From assembly GCA_947626265.1 (NCBI GenBank), contig CANQRM010000004.1:89551-153550 (forward strand): DNA of 64,000 bases, written 5' to 3'. The stretch is from an uncultured Oscillospiraceae bacterium. Lineage in GTDB: Bacteria > Bacillota > Clostridia > Oscillospirales > Oscillospiraceae. Position 1 is the stretch's first letter, and each line of letters begins with the position of its first letter. The notes beneath the pieces are model-generated. The model saw only the letters and a list, made by a program, of their open reading frames with translations. It ran no database searches and was not told the DNA's origin. Made by a program: the position numbers and the translations under genes. This document shows positions 8,924 to 15,012 of this stretch, one piece after another.

Positions 8924-9157
8924 TCACTCGTCCTCATCCAACAGCCTGCCCGGCTGGATGTCCAGGACATCGCAAATTTTAAACAGCGTCTCCAGGGAGA
9001 TGCCCCGCGTGGTGCTGGAGCCCTCCACCTGGGCCAGGAAGTTCAGGCTCCGCCCAATCGCCTCCGCAAAGGCCTCCTGGGTATACCCGGCCTTCTTCCG
9101 GTAGTAGGCGATCCGCAGGCCCATGACCCTATAGCGTTCCGGATACTCTGTCTGCAT
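8924..9157 (-). CDS. XRE-family transcriptional regulator
   Basis: This 77-aa single-domain helix-turn-helix protein has the core RIAYYRKKAGYTQEAFAEAIGRS, then LNFLAQVEGSSTTRGISLETLFKICDVLDI. This is the Cro/C1 fold, including the final helix common in Firmicutes regulators. A GGAGGG site precedes the ATG. It is the first gene of a minus-strand pair with another small XRE protein. The two may form a regulatory couple, but no operator could be identified. Confidence 0.85.
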   Translation of the reverse strand: MQTEYPERYRVMGLRIAYYRKKAGYTQEAFAEAIGRSLNFLAQVEGSSTTRGISLETLFKICDVLDIQPGRLLDEDE

Positions 9158-9229
9158 AACGGTCCCTCCTGATACTATGATTGTAACAGGCGGGGCAGTG
9201 AATTATTATGCGCTTAAACACAATGATTA

Positions 9230-9258
9230 TTTACTTTTAATAAATGTTATGGTATACT
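9230..9258 (+). promoter_or_regulatory. Promoter for the 57-aa ORF
   Basis: TTTACT (9230-9235), a 17-base spacer and TATACT (9253-9258) lie in an AT-rich gap. The site is 24 bases before the ATG of the small plus-strand gene, which has its own GGAGGG site. Confidence 0.5.
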
Positions 9259-9282
9259 GCTCCCAACAAGGGAGGGTATCGC

Positions 9283-9456
9283 ATGACGGATTACAAGAAG
9301 ATGTACTGCGCTCTGTGCGCGGCGGCCTCGGCGGCGCTGGACATGCTGCCGGACACGGCGGAGAACGGCCCGGGCCGGGCGGTGCTGCAAAAAGCGCTGG
9401 AAGAGGCAGAGGAACTCTATATCGCCACCGCCGACGGGCCGGAAGAAACCGAATAA
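9283..9456 (+). CDS. Small acidic protein of unknown function
   Basis: This is a 57-aa acidic protein (MTDYKKMYCALCAAASAALDML...) with a GGAGGG ribosome site seven bases before the ATG, its own promoter-like sequence and an intrinsic terminator right after it. These together support a real monocistronic gene. It is predicted helical, with two cysteines (CALC) and an acidic C-terminal half. Similar short proteins occur in clostridial accessory regions, but no function is known to me. Confidence 0.65.
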   Translation: MTDYKKMYCALCAAASAALDMLPDTAENGPGRAVLQKALEEAEELYIATADGPEETE

Positions 9457-9466
9457 ACGCAAAAAC

Positions 9467-9490
9467 GCGCCGCAGATGCGGCGCATTTTT
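9467..9490. terminator. Bidirectional intrinsic terminator
   Basis: A 7-bp GC stem (9467-9473 with 9478-9484) is followed by ATTTTT and preceded by five A residues. It lies between two convergent small genes and can terminate both. Confidence 0.85.
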
Positions 9491-9502
9491 GCTGTCCGGA
9501 GC

Positions 9503-9754
9503 TCAGCCTTTGAGGCCGTTTTCCTGGCGCTCCATGTTCTCCACCACCACGTCGAAGATGTCCCCCAGGGAGGAGGCGTACTCCAGCACCTTCCAGGGTA
9601 CGTTGGTGTGGAAGTGGATCTTGATCAGGTCCTCGTCGCCCACCGCCAGCAGGCAGTCCCCGGGGATGTTCGCCATGATGTAGTCGTGGATGGCGTCCTC
9701 GTCCAGGTCGTGCCCCTCGATGAGCAGCTGCGTGTCAAAACGGTATTCCAGCAT
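9503..9754 (-). CDS. Stand-alone FakA C-terminal-like domain (DAK-kinase-related)
   Basis: This 83-aa protein resembles only the last part of FakA/YloV, the fatty-acid kinase once called a dihydroxyacetone-kinase-like protein. The pattern GDCLLAVGDEDLIKIHFHTNVPWKVLEYASSLGDI...ENM matches the FakA segment that ends in an HxHT motif and the NM..Q tail. The kinase domain itself is absent. The start at 9754 is chosen because an AGGAG site lies seven bases upstream; an ATG two codons earlier is too close to it. Such isolated domains are annotated in Clostridia as 'kinase to dihydroxyacetone kinase'. Their role is unknown. Confidence 0.7.
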   Translation of the reverse strand: MLEYRFDTQLLIEGHDLDEDAIHDYIMANIPGDCLLAVGDEDLIKIHFHTNVPWKVLEYASSLGDIFDVVVENMERQENGLKG

Positions 9755-9822
9755 AGTCATTCTCCTAAATATGTATATCCGCGTGTGGTCACATCCGTGT
9801 TGAAGTCCCATAGGGACGCTTC

Positions 9823-9851
9823 ATTTTACCATATGTATTCAGGCTTGTCAA
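9823..9851 (-). promoter_or_regulatory. Promoter for the FakA-C-like gene
   Basis: Read on the minus strand, this is TTGACA (complement of 9846-9851), a 17-base spacer and TAAAAT (complement of 9823-9828), about 70 bases upstream of the start codon. Confidence 0.7.
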
Positions 9852-9862
9852 AAAATAGTACA

Positions 9863-9901
9863 GGCCCGGTAAGTTTGTCATAACTAACAACTTTCCGGGC
9901 C
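9863..9901. other. Inverted repeat between divergent promoters
   Basis: Arms 9863-9875 and 9889-9901 pair over 13 positions with one mismatch (GGCCCGG-T-AAGTT with AACTT-T-CCGGGCC). The 13-base loop contains an ACTAAC sequence like the half-sites of the feo operators. It lies between the minus-strand FakA-C-like promoter and the feo promoter and has no T-tract. It could be an operator or a structured spacer. Confidence 0.5.
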
Positions 9902-9959
9902 CATGAGCCCGCCCTATCCGGGCAAGGTGACGAAATCCGGCGGAGGGAGCAGAAAATCC

Positions 9960-10048
9960 TTGACATTTTAGTTTTGACTAACTAATATGTCAGTGGTGTT
10001 AGGAATCCCTAACGCCCATTGTTTTGCCCGGTGGTTAGTAACCACTAA
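9960..10048 (+). promoter_or_regulatory. feo promoter with DtxR/IdeR-like operator palindromes
   Basis: A near-consensus promoter is seen: TTGACA (9960-9965), a 17-base spacer and TAATAT (9983-9988). The spacer and -10 are overlapped by a palindrome TTAGTT-N6-AACTAA (9968-9985). Two more follow downstream: GTTAGG-N4-CCTAAC (9998-10013) and TTAGT-N4-ACTAA (10035-10048), the last also within GTGGTT-N3-AACCAC (10031-10045). The half-sites resemble the TTAGG...CCTAA boxes bound by iron-responsive DtxR/IdeR-type repressors, which fits control of ferrous iron uptake. The regulator is not in the window. Confidence 0.8.
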
Positions 10049-10074
10049 TACAAGGCGTATGAGGAGGATGACCT

Positions 10075-10284
10075 ATGCCGCTTTCCCTGCTGCATACCGG
10101 TGAGAGCAGTCTCATCACCCGCATCGGCGGCGGCGCCGAGACCCGCCGCTTTCTGGAGAATCTGGGCTTCGTGGTGGGCAGCCCGGTGACCGTGGTGAAC
10201 GACATCGGGGGCAACCTGATCGTCTCCATCCGGGACTGCCGGGTGGCCATCAGCATGGAGATGGCGAAGAAGATATACGTCTGA
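10075..10284 (+). CDS. feoA: FeoA domain protein (first copy)
   Basis: This 69-aa small SH3-like protein of the FeoA family is thought to modulate the FeoB ferrous iron transporter. The RIGGGAETRRFLENLGFVVGSPVTVV pattern and C-terminal NLIVSIRDCRVAISMEMAKKI match the fold. It is preceded by a strong GAGGAGG site and opens the feo operon, followed after 29 bases by a second, different FeoA. Two FeoA proteins before one FeoB is a common Firmicutes arrangement. Expression is probably iron-repressed, given the palindromes in the promoter. Confidence 0.93.
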   Translation: MPLSLLHTGESSLITRIGGGAETRRFLENLGFVVGSPVTVVNDIGGNLIVSIRDCRVAISMEMAKKIYV

Positions 10285-10313
10285 GACGGGCAAAGAGGAA
10301 AGGAGAGAGCATC

Positions 10314-10532
10314 ATGACGCTGAGACAGGCCCAGGTGGGCCAGACGGTCCGGGTGGCGAAGCTGGAGGGCGCCGGCGCGGTGAAGCGGCGCATCATGGAC
10401 ATGGGCATCACCAAGGGGGAGAGCATCTTCATCCGCAAGGTGGCGCCCCTGGGCGACCCCATCGAGATAACCATCCGGGGGTATGAGCTGAGCCTCCGCA
10501 AGGCGGACGCGGAAATGATATTGGTGGAGTGA
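10314..10532 (+). CDS. feoA: FeoA domain protein (second copy)
   Basis: This is a 72-aa FeoA-family protein with the typical TLRQAQVGQTVRVAKLEG start and the central motif KRRIMDMGITKGESIFIRKVAPLGDPIEI...YELSLRKADA. It lies 12 bases before feoB and is preceded by AAAGGAGAG. FeoA proteins are cytosolic and are thought to bind the G-domain or cytoplasmic face of FeoB. It is closer to the canonical family pattern than the first copy. Confidence 0.95.
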   Translation: MTLRQAQVGQTVRVAKLEGAGAVKRRIMDMGITKGESIFIRKVAPLGDPIEITIRGYELSLRKADAEMILVE

Positions 10533-10544
10533 AAGGCGGAAAAC

Positions 10545-12932
10545 ATGGCGGAAAAGAATTTGACCATCGCCCTGGCGGGCAACCCCAACTGCGGCAAGAC
10601 AACACTGTTCAACGCCCTCACCGGCGCCAGCCAGTACGTGGGCAACTGGCCCGGCGTCACCGTGGAGAAGAAGGAGGGCAAGCTCCGTGACCACAAGGAC
10701 GTGACGGTCACGGACCTGCCGGGCATCTACTCCCTGTCCCCCTATACGCTGGAGGAAGTGGTGGCCCGGAACTACCTCATCCAGGAGCGGCCGGACGTGA
10801 TTTTGAACATCGTGGACGGCACCAACATGGAGCGGAACCTGTACCTCACCACCCAGCTGGTGGAGCTGGGCATCCCCGTGCTGGTGGCCGTGAACATGAT
10901 GGACGTGGTGAGAAAGTCCGGGGACAAGGTGAACGTGAAGGAGCTTTCCAAAGCCCTGGACTGCGAAGTGGTGGAGATATCCGCCCTGAAGGGCGACGGG
11001 GTGAAGGCCGCGGCGGACGCCGCCGTGGAGCTGGCCCTCAGCGGCCGCAGGACCGTGCCCCAGCACCGGTTCGCCGGGTGCGTGGAGCACGCCCTGGCCC
11101 ACATCGAGGAGGTGGCCGTCCACGGCCTGCCCGCCGAGCAGCAGCGCTGGTACGCCATCAAGCTCTTCGAGCGGGACGAGAAGGTGGCCCAGCAGCTGGG
11201 CCTGGACAGCGCCTCCCTGGCCCACATAGAAGAGGACATCAAGGACTGCGAGCGGGAGATGGACGACGACGCGGAATCCATCATCACCGCCCAGCGGTAC
11301 GATTACATCGGCTCCATCATCTCCAAATGCTACGCCCGGAAGAGCCGGGAGAAGATGAATACCTCCGACAAGATAGACCGTGTCGTCACCAACCGGTGGC
11401 TGGCCCTGCCCATCTTCGCCTGCGTCATGTTCCTCATCTACGCTGTCGCCATGGGCGGCTGGGACTTCTCTATCGGCACCATGGGCACCGACTGGGCCAA
11501 CGACGGTCTGTTCGGTGACGGCTGGTTCGTCCCCTTCACGGCGGATAAGGACGCCTGGGAGGAGGACTCCGGGGCCTTCGAGGAGGCCTCCGCCATCATC
11601 GGGGCCTATGAGGCCGGGGAGCCGGAGGCCTATTTCTACGACGACGAGACCGGCGAGACCACGGCGGTGACCGTGACGGAGGACCTCTATAACGGCGCGC
11701 TCACCGTCCCCGAGCCAGACCCCAATGATTACGGCACCTGGGTCCCCGGCGTCCCCGTGCTGGCGGAGCGGGCGCTTAACGCCCTCGGCTGCGGCGAGGT
11801 GGTGAGCTCTCTCGTCCTGGACGGCATTGTGGGCGGCGTGGGCGCCGTGCTGGGCTTCGTGCCCCAGATGCTGGTGCTGTTCCTGCTGCTGGCCATATTG
11901 GAGGACGTGGGCTACATGGCCCGGGTGGCCTTCATCATGGATAGGCTCTTCCGCCGCTTTGGCCTTAGCGGCAAGAGCTTCATCCCCATGCTGGTGGCCA
12001 CCGGCTGCGGCGTGCCCGGCATCATGGCCAGCCGCACCATCGAGCAGGACCGGGACCGGAAGATGACCATCATGACCACCGGCTTCATCCCCTGCGGGGC
12101 GAAAATGCCCATCATCGCCCTGTTCGCCGGGGCCCTGTTCGGGGGCTCCGCGTGGGTCGCCACCTCCGCGTTCTTCATCGGCATCGCCGCCGTGGTCATC
12201 TCGGGCATCATCCTCAAGAAGACCAAAGTCTTCGCCGGGGAGCCCGCTCCCTTCGTCATGGAGCTGCCCGCCTACCACGCGCCGCAGGCCAAGAACGTCC
12301 TGCGGGCCATGTGGGAGCGGGGCTGGAGTTTCATCAAGCGGGCCGGCACCATCATCCTTCTGAGCTCCATCATCCTGTGGTTCCTCCAGGGCTTTGGCTT
12401 TGAAAACGGCTCTTTCGGCATGGTGGAGGACAATGAGGCCTCCCTTCTCGCGGCCATCGGCGGGGCCATCGCCTTTATCTTTGCGCCTCTTGGCTTTGGC
12501 AACTGGCAGGCGACGGTCGCCACCATCACCGGCCTCATCGCCAAGGAGGAGGTGGTCAGCACCTTGGGCGTGCTGTACCCCGGGGACCTGACCGCCCAGA
12601 TCGGCGCGGCCTTCACCGGCGTCACCGCCTACTCCTTCATGATCTTCAACCTGCTGTGCGCTCCCTGCTTCGCGGCCATCGGCGCCATCCGCCGGGAGAT
12701 GAACAACGCAAAATGGACCTGGGCGGCCATCGGCTGGATGTGCGGCTTCGCCTACTGCTCCGCCCTCATCGTGAACCAGTTGGGAAGCCTCTTCACCGGC
12801 GGCGGCTTCGGCATCGGCACCGCCGCGGCGCTCCTCGTGCTGGCGGGCATGCTCTACCTGCTCTTCCGGCCCGCGCCCAACGGCGAGCGGCTCACCGGCA
12901 GCAATGCCCGCAGCGTCAACGCGGGGGCCTGA
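10545..12932 (+). CDS. feoB: Ferrous iron transport protein B
   Basis: This 795-aa Fe(II) transporter has an N-terminal GTPase domain: the G1 motif GNPNCGKTTLFNAL at about residues 10-23, DLPGIYSL as G3, and NMMD as G4. A helical spacer to about residue 270 precedes the membrane core, which carries the Gate motifs (ATGCGVPGI, GFIPCGAKMPI). An acidic, poorly conserved extracytoplasmic insertion is visible at about residues 325-410 between the first two membrane segments. It sits after two feoA genes and before a Cys-rich partner, all behind an operator-rich promoter, so it is expected to be induced when iron is scarce. Confidence 0.97.
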   Translation: MAEKNLTIALAGNPNCGKTTLFNALTGASQYVGNWPGVTVEKKEGKLRDHKDVTVTDLPGIYSLSPYTLEEVVARNYLIQERPDVILNIVDGTNMERNLYLTTQLVELGIPVLVAVNMMDVVRKSGDKVNVKELSKALDCEVVEISALKGDGVKAAADAAVELALSGRRTVPQHRFAGCVEHALAHIEEVAVHGLPAEQQRWYAIKLFERDEKVAQQLGLDSASLAHIEEDIKDCEREMDDDAESIITAQRYDYIGSIISKCYARKSREKMNTSDKIDRVVTNRWLALPIFACVMFLIYAVAMGGWDFSIGTMGTDWANDGLFGDGWFVPFTADKDAWEEDSGAFEEASAIIGAYEAGEPEAYFYDDETGETTAVTVTEDLYNGALTVPEPDPNDYGTWVPGVPVLAERALNALGCGEVVSSLVLDGIVGGVGAVLGFVPQMLVLFLLLAILEDVGYMARVAFIMDRLFRRFGLSGKSFIPMLVATGCGVPGIMASRTIEQDRDRKMTIMTTGFIPCGAKMPIIALFAGALFGGSAWVATSAFFIGIAAVVISGIILKKTKVFAGEPAPFVMELPAYHAPQAKNVLRAMWERGWSFIKRAGTIILLSSIILWFLQGFGFENGSFGMVEDNEASLLAAIGGAIAFIFAPLGFGNWQATVATITGLIAKEEVVSTLGVLYPGDLTAQIGAAFTGVTAYSFMIFNLLCAPCFAAIGAIRREMNNAKWTWAAIGWMCGFAYCSALIVNQLGSLFTGGGFGIGTAAALLVLAGMLYLLFRPAPNGERLTGSNARSVNAGA

Positions 12933-12935
12933 GCC

Positions 12936-13082
12936 ATGGGCGACGTCCTTGTTATCGCGATTATTATAGCGGCCGTCGGCCTCGCCGTCCGGGCCATGGT
13001 GAAGAACAAGAAGGCCGGCAAGAGCTGCTGCGGCGGCTGCGACGGCGACTGTGAACACTGTATGGCGCACCACCACGAATAA
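12936..13082 (+). CDS. FeoB-associated Cys-rich membrane protein
   Basis: This 48-aa protein starts three bases after feoB stops. It has one membrane segment (VLVIAIIIAAVGLAVRAMV), a basic stretch, then the cysteine cluster CCGGCDGDCEHC and a histidine-rich end (HHH). This is the layout of the small FeoB-associated Cys-rich proteins (FeoC-like position) of Firmicutes. The cysteines probably bind iron or a cluster near the FeoB channel, but that role is not proven. Its position, immediately before the operon terminator, supports the call. Confidence 0.88.
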   Translation: MGDVLVIAIIIAAVGLAVRAMVKNKKAGKSCCGGCDGDCEHCMAHHHE

Positions 13083-13109
13083 GCGAGCATCTCCCAATTT
13101 ATGTACAGG

Positions 13110-13141
13110 AACAGAGGCGGTCATCCGACCGCCTCTGTTTC
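13110..13141. terminator. Terminator of the feo operon, 3' part of repeat copy A
   Basis: A 13-bp stem (13110-13122 with 13127-13139) ends in a short T run. A close relative of this hairpin, with the same downstream sequence, occurs at 14853-14885 next to repeat copy B, so it seems to be part of the dispersed repeat. Confidence 0.8.
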
Positions 13142-13161
13142 CGTGTCTGTTGATATAAATG

Positions 13162-13256
13162 CTGGGGCGGCCTCGCCCGACAGGGCCCCTCCCGCTAAAG
13201 TTCGCTTCGCTCGCCGAGCGCGTGCGGGGCACTGCCGGCTCTCGCCGCCCGTCGGC
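13162..13256 (-). repeat. Dispersed structured repeat, copy A
   Basis: Read on the minus strand it begins CCGACG...GAGCCGGCAGTG, has the central GAGCGAAGCGAAC block and ends CTGTCGGGC. It is nearly identical in core to copy C (22449-22539). It contains nested inverted repeats (CCGGCAG with CTGTCGG, CGCTC with GAGCG). It lies between the feo terminator and hicB. Confidence 0.85.
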
Positions 13257-13259
13257 TTG

Positions 13260-13601
13260 TCAGCTCTGGGCGCTAAGAGAGTTTCGCATAGCGCTTTCCA
13301 CAAAGCTGTTGAGTGTCATCTGGTGGGCGGCGGCATAGGTCACGGCCTGCCGGTGCAGCTCCGGCGACACCCGCACGTTGAAGCTGCCCTTATACGCCTT
13401 TTCCGGCTCGATGCCGTTTTCCCCGCACAGTGCCAGGTAGTCGTCCACGGCGCCGTGGAAATCGTCGATCAGTTCCTTCGCGGTAGTCCCCTCATAGGAG
13501 ACCAGCGCCCGTATGCCAATGACCTTTCCGAAGAAAACGCCGTCTGCCTCCGAAAACTCCACGCTGCCGATATAGCCCTTGTATTCCATCGTATTGCTCA
13601 T
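13260..13601 (-). CDS. hicB: HicB-family antitoxin
   Basis: This 113-aa antitoxin of a type II HicAB system has two parts. The N-terminal half is the degraded RNase H-like HicB fold (YKGYIGSVEFSEADGVFFGKVIGI...SYEGTTAKELIDDFHGAVDDYL). The C-terminal part is a ribbon-helix-helix DNA-binding domain (GSFNVRVSPELHRQAVTYAAAHQMTLNSFVESAM). Its ATG overlaps the stop of hicA, so the order is toxin first, as usual for HicAB. The RHH domain probably binds the palindrome at 13892-13927 and represses the operon. Confidence 0.92.
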   Translation of the reverse strand: MSNTMEYKGYIGSVEFSEADGVFFGKVIGIRALVSYEGTTAKELIDDFHGAVDDYLALCGENGIEPEKAYKGSFNVRVSPELHRQAVTYAAAHQMTLNSFVESAMRNSLSAQS

Positions 13602-13858
13602 ATCAGACCCTCCTCGTCCAAAATCTCTATGAGCTGCTTGACCTGGTACTCCAAAAGCTCCTTTCGGGGGTGGGGCTTGTGAAGCAAGATCGGGGCGTAT
13701 GTGTCGCTGACGAACATGACCCGCGAGCCGCTGGTGCGGCCCTTGTTGGAGCGCGTATAGGAGAAGTACCGCAGAAGCGCCTCCGCGTCGTCAAAGGTAA
13801 ACGTCTTGGGCCTTGTCTTCAGCTTCTCTATCAGCTTTTCCTTTTGTCCCACGGTCAT
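13598..13858 (-). CDS. hicA: HicA-family mRNA interferase toxin
   Basis: This 86-aa HicA-like toxin has the double-stranded-RNA-binding-like pattern TFDDAEALLRYFSYTRSNKGRTSGSRVMF...PILLHKPHPRKELLEYQVKQLIEIL. The catalytic histidine region of canonical HicA (GSH) is represented by GSR here, so activity may be altered. The HKPHP block is intact. It is the first gene of the operon, preceded by GGAGG and by a promoter overlapping a large palindrome. Confidence 0.85.
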   Translation of the reverse strand: MTVGQKEKLIEKLKTRPKTFTFDDAEALLRYFSYTRSNKGRTSGSRVMFVSDTYAPILLHKPHPRKELLEYQVKQLIEILDEEGLI

Positions 13859-13875
13859 ACCTCCGATTCGGTATC

Positions 13876-13927
13876 AGTATAGCATGACGGAAGCGGGATT
13901 GCAACTAATTTTAGTTGCAATCCCGCT
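13876..13927 (-). promoter_or_regulatory. hicAB promoter and operator palindrome
   Basis: On the minus strand there is TTGCAA (13899-13904), a 17-base spacer and TATACT (complement of 13876-13881). The -35 lies inside a perfect 17-bp inverted repeat (13892-13908 with 13911-13927, loop of two). This is a strong candidate operator for autorepression by HicB. The other strand also shows a TTGCAA with a TATGAT 16 bases away, so a divergent promoter is possible. Confidence 0.75.
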
Positions 13928-13953
13928 GAAGTATACTATGATGTCCGCCCTCC

Positions 13954-14046
13954 TCAAACACTGCCTGGCCGTGGCCGCGGCCAGCAGCGCCACGAACGCT
14001 GCGCATTGACCGGCTCCTGGCCGCTGGCTGCCGTTTCTTCGCTCAT
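13954..14046 (-). pseudogene. Possible truncated third gene of the GG-peptide operon
   Basis: A 30-codon ORF starts with MSEETAASGQ, overlaps the stop of the preceding peptide gene by ATGA, and shares the MSEE start of both peptides upstream. It lacks a double-glycine motif. Its 3' half falls in a 34-base stretch (13967-14000) that matches the 3' region of the MATE gene at 15121-15154 with two mismatches. The simplest reading is a third coupled gene whose body was lost or replaced by recombination, but it could be fortuitous. Confidence 0.35.
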
Positions 14047-14234
14047 GGCTTGTTCTCTCCGTCTTTTTGCAGGAAGTCCATCAACTTCTGATTGATCTGG
14101 TCTGCAATCTGCTGGTTCTTTTCCTCAAAAGTATTCCCAGAATATCTGCCGGCTGGGTCAAACCTGTTGGCACCGCCGGTCACGCCATCCAGAGTATTCT
14201 CGTCCAGAGCGGCATTCTTTTTCTCCTCGCTCAT
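14043..14234 (-). CDS. Double-glycine leader peptide (RiPP/bacteriocin-precursor-like) 2
   Basis: This 63-aa peptide has an acidic N-terminal leader ending in LDENTLDGVTGG. It closely resembles the double-glycine leaders that direct bacteriocin and RiPP precursors to peptidase-containing ABC exporters. The 41-residue remainder after GG is hydrophilic, lacks cysteine and is rich in N, Q and K. It is coupled by an ATGA overlap to the upstream peptide gene, with which it shares MSEEKK, and has its own AAGGAG site. No modifying enzyme or exporter is adjacent, so the product type is unknown. Confidence 0.6.
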   Translation of the reverse strand: MSEEKKNAALDENTLDGVTGGANRFDPAGRYSGNTFEEKNQQIADQINQKLMDFLQKDGENKP

Positions 14235-14413
14235 GGCTGCTGCTCCTTATCGTTATCCACGTGGAGGCTCGCCCATGCAGTTACATCGGCCGCGGCCTGG
14301 TTTGCCCAGTAATCCAACGACAGGCTCTTTTCTCCTCCAGAGACAGCCTCCAGGACAGTATCATCCAAGGCGGTTGCGCCTGTCTTTTCGTCCAGTTTCT
14401 TTTCCTCGCTCAT
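14231..14413 (-). CDS. Double-glycine leader peptide (RiPP/bacteriocin-precursor-like) 1
   Basis: This 60-aa peptide starts MSEEKKLDEKTG, continues with ALDDTVLEAVSGG and then a 33-residue tail containing DYWANQAAADVTAWASLHV. The leader pattern (acidic, hydrophobic at -4/-7/-12, GG at the end) is that of double-glycine precursors. A GGAGG site lies seven bases before the ATG. Larger readings of this frame would include the upstream leader region and have no initiation signal. It is the first gene of a coupled operon and follows a 350-base non-coding leader. Confidence 0.6.
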   Translation of the reverse strand: MSEEKKLDEKTGATALDDTVLEAVSGGEKSLSLDYWANQAAADVTAWASLHVDNDKEQQP

Positions 14414-14765
14414 GGTAGTTCCTCCCTGTTTTTTAAACTTTTGTTTGCTGTTCCAGCGGAAAAAACGGGGGGCGCTCCCATATGGAAACATGCCGGGTCC
14501 CAACGGGTGTGCGCGGCCTTGACAAGGCCGCCCCGGAGATCGGATCGCTCCGACCCCCAAAGGCCGCCCCGCCAAGACGACAAAAGCGGTGCAGGGCGAA
14601 CCCCACACCGCTATACACAACACACATATCCCCTTGACCTTTTCGGTTGGGAAAAGGTATAATGAGACTTGGGCGCGTAAATCGCTGTGTAGGAGCTGCC
14701 TCTCCTGCATAGGGCTACGGGGTGTTACCAGCGCCCCGTGGCCTGCCTTTGTCATCTTGTTGTCT
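14414..14765 (-). other. Long structured 5' leader of the peptide operon
   Basis: About 350 bases without a supported gene lie between a minus-strand promoter and the first peptide gene. The stretch holds several strong inverted repeats: 14513-14521 with 14523-14531, an 8-bp hairpin at about 14639-14658, 14688-14695 with 14702-14709, and 14713-14722 with 14734-14743. It could be a cis-acting regulatory RNA. I do not recognise a known riboswitch consensus. Confidence 0.4.
14634..14750 (+). ncRNA. Candidate antisense small RNA with strong promoter
   Basis: On the plus strand TTGACC (14634-14639), an 18-base spacer and a perfect TATAAT (14658-14663) would start a transcript at about 14670. The transcript would contain two stable hairpins (14688-14709 and 14713-14743) followed by a T-rich stretch, with no ORF preceded by a ribosome site. 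It would run antisense to the peptide operon leader. Confidence 0.35.
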
Positions 14766-14767
14766 TT

Positions 14768-14797
14768 ATAATATATCATCCATTTGGTAAAATGCAA
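14768..14797 (-). promoter_or_regulatory. Likely promoter of the peptide operon
   Basis: On the minus strand TTGCAT (complement of 14792-14797), an 18-base spacer and TATTAT (complement of 14768-14773) lie in the only AT-rich stretch upstream of the two peptide genes. Confidence 0.45.
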
Positions 14798-14852
14798 GGT
14801 GTTTTTCCGTGTAATGCCAAGCTGTAAACTTTGAACGCGCACCTTCAAATTC

Positions 14853-14885
14853 AACAGAGGCGGCCAAATGACCGCCTCTGTTTCC
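14853..14885. terminator. Hairpin terminator, part of repeat copy B
   Basis: An 11-bp stem (14853-14863 with 14872-14882) is followed by a T run. It is nearly the same as the hairpin at 13110-13141 and, like that one, is joined to a copy of the dispersed repeat. Confidence 0.75.
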
Positions 14886-14905
14886 TTGTCTGTTTGAAGT
14901 AGATG

Positions 14906-15001
14906 CTAGGGCGGACGAGCCCGACAGTATCCCGGCTCACTTGTTACGCTGCGCTCACGAGCCGTGAGACCGTGACACTGCCGGTTCTCGCCGCCCGTCG
15001 G
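14906..15001 (-). repeat. Dispersed structured repeat, copy B
   Basis: Read on the minus strand it runs CCGACG...GAACCGGCAGTGTCAC, CTCACGGCTCGTGAG, GCGCAGCGTAACAAGTGAG and then ACTGTCGGGC. It is closest to copy D (25064-25198). It has nested palindromes with an inner CTCACG/CGTGAG hairpin. It lies 11 bases beyond the stop of the MATE gene and in the same orientation as copy A. Confidence 0.85.
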
Positions 15002-15012
15002 GTGGGCAAGTT

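Noticed and set aside
10045..10293. Small minus-strand ORF over the feo promoter
   Set aside because: It is antisense to feoA, lacks a ribosome site and has no recognisable domain.
10035..13232. A 1065-codon minus-strand ORF opposite the feo operon
   Set aside because: It is the antisense shadow of feoA, feoA and feoB, has no domain and no ribosome site, and runs through the repeat.
13101..13682. Plus-strand ORFs that span the repeats (for example starts near 13101, 22474 and 30342 with MPRTRS/MCRMRL-like beginnings)
   Set aside because: They only translate the dispersed repeat plus antisense of neighbouring genes; the similarity between them reflects the repeat, not a protein family.
14231..14854. 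A 207-codon version of the first GG-peptide gene
   Set aside because: The extra N-terminal part is the structured leader without initiation signal; the GGAGG-ATG at 14413 gives the clean peptide.
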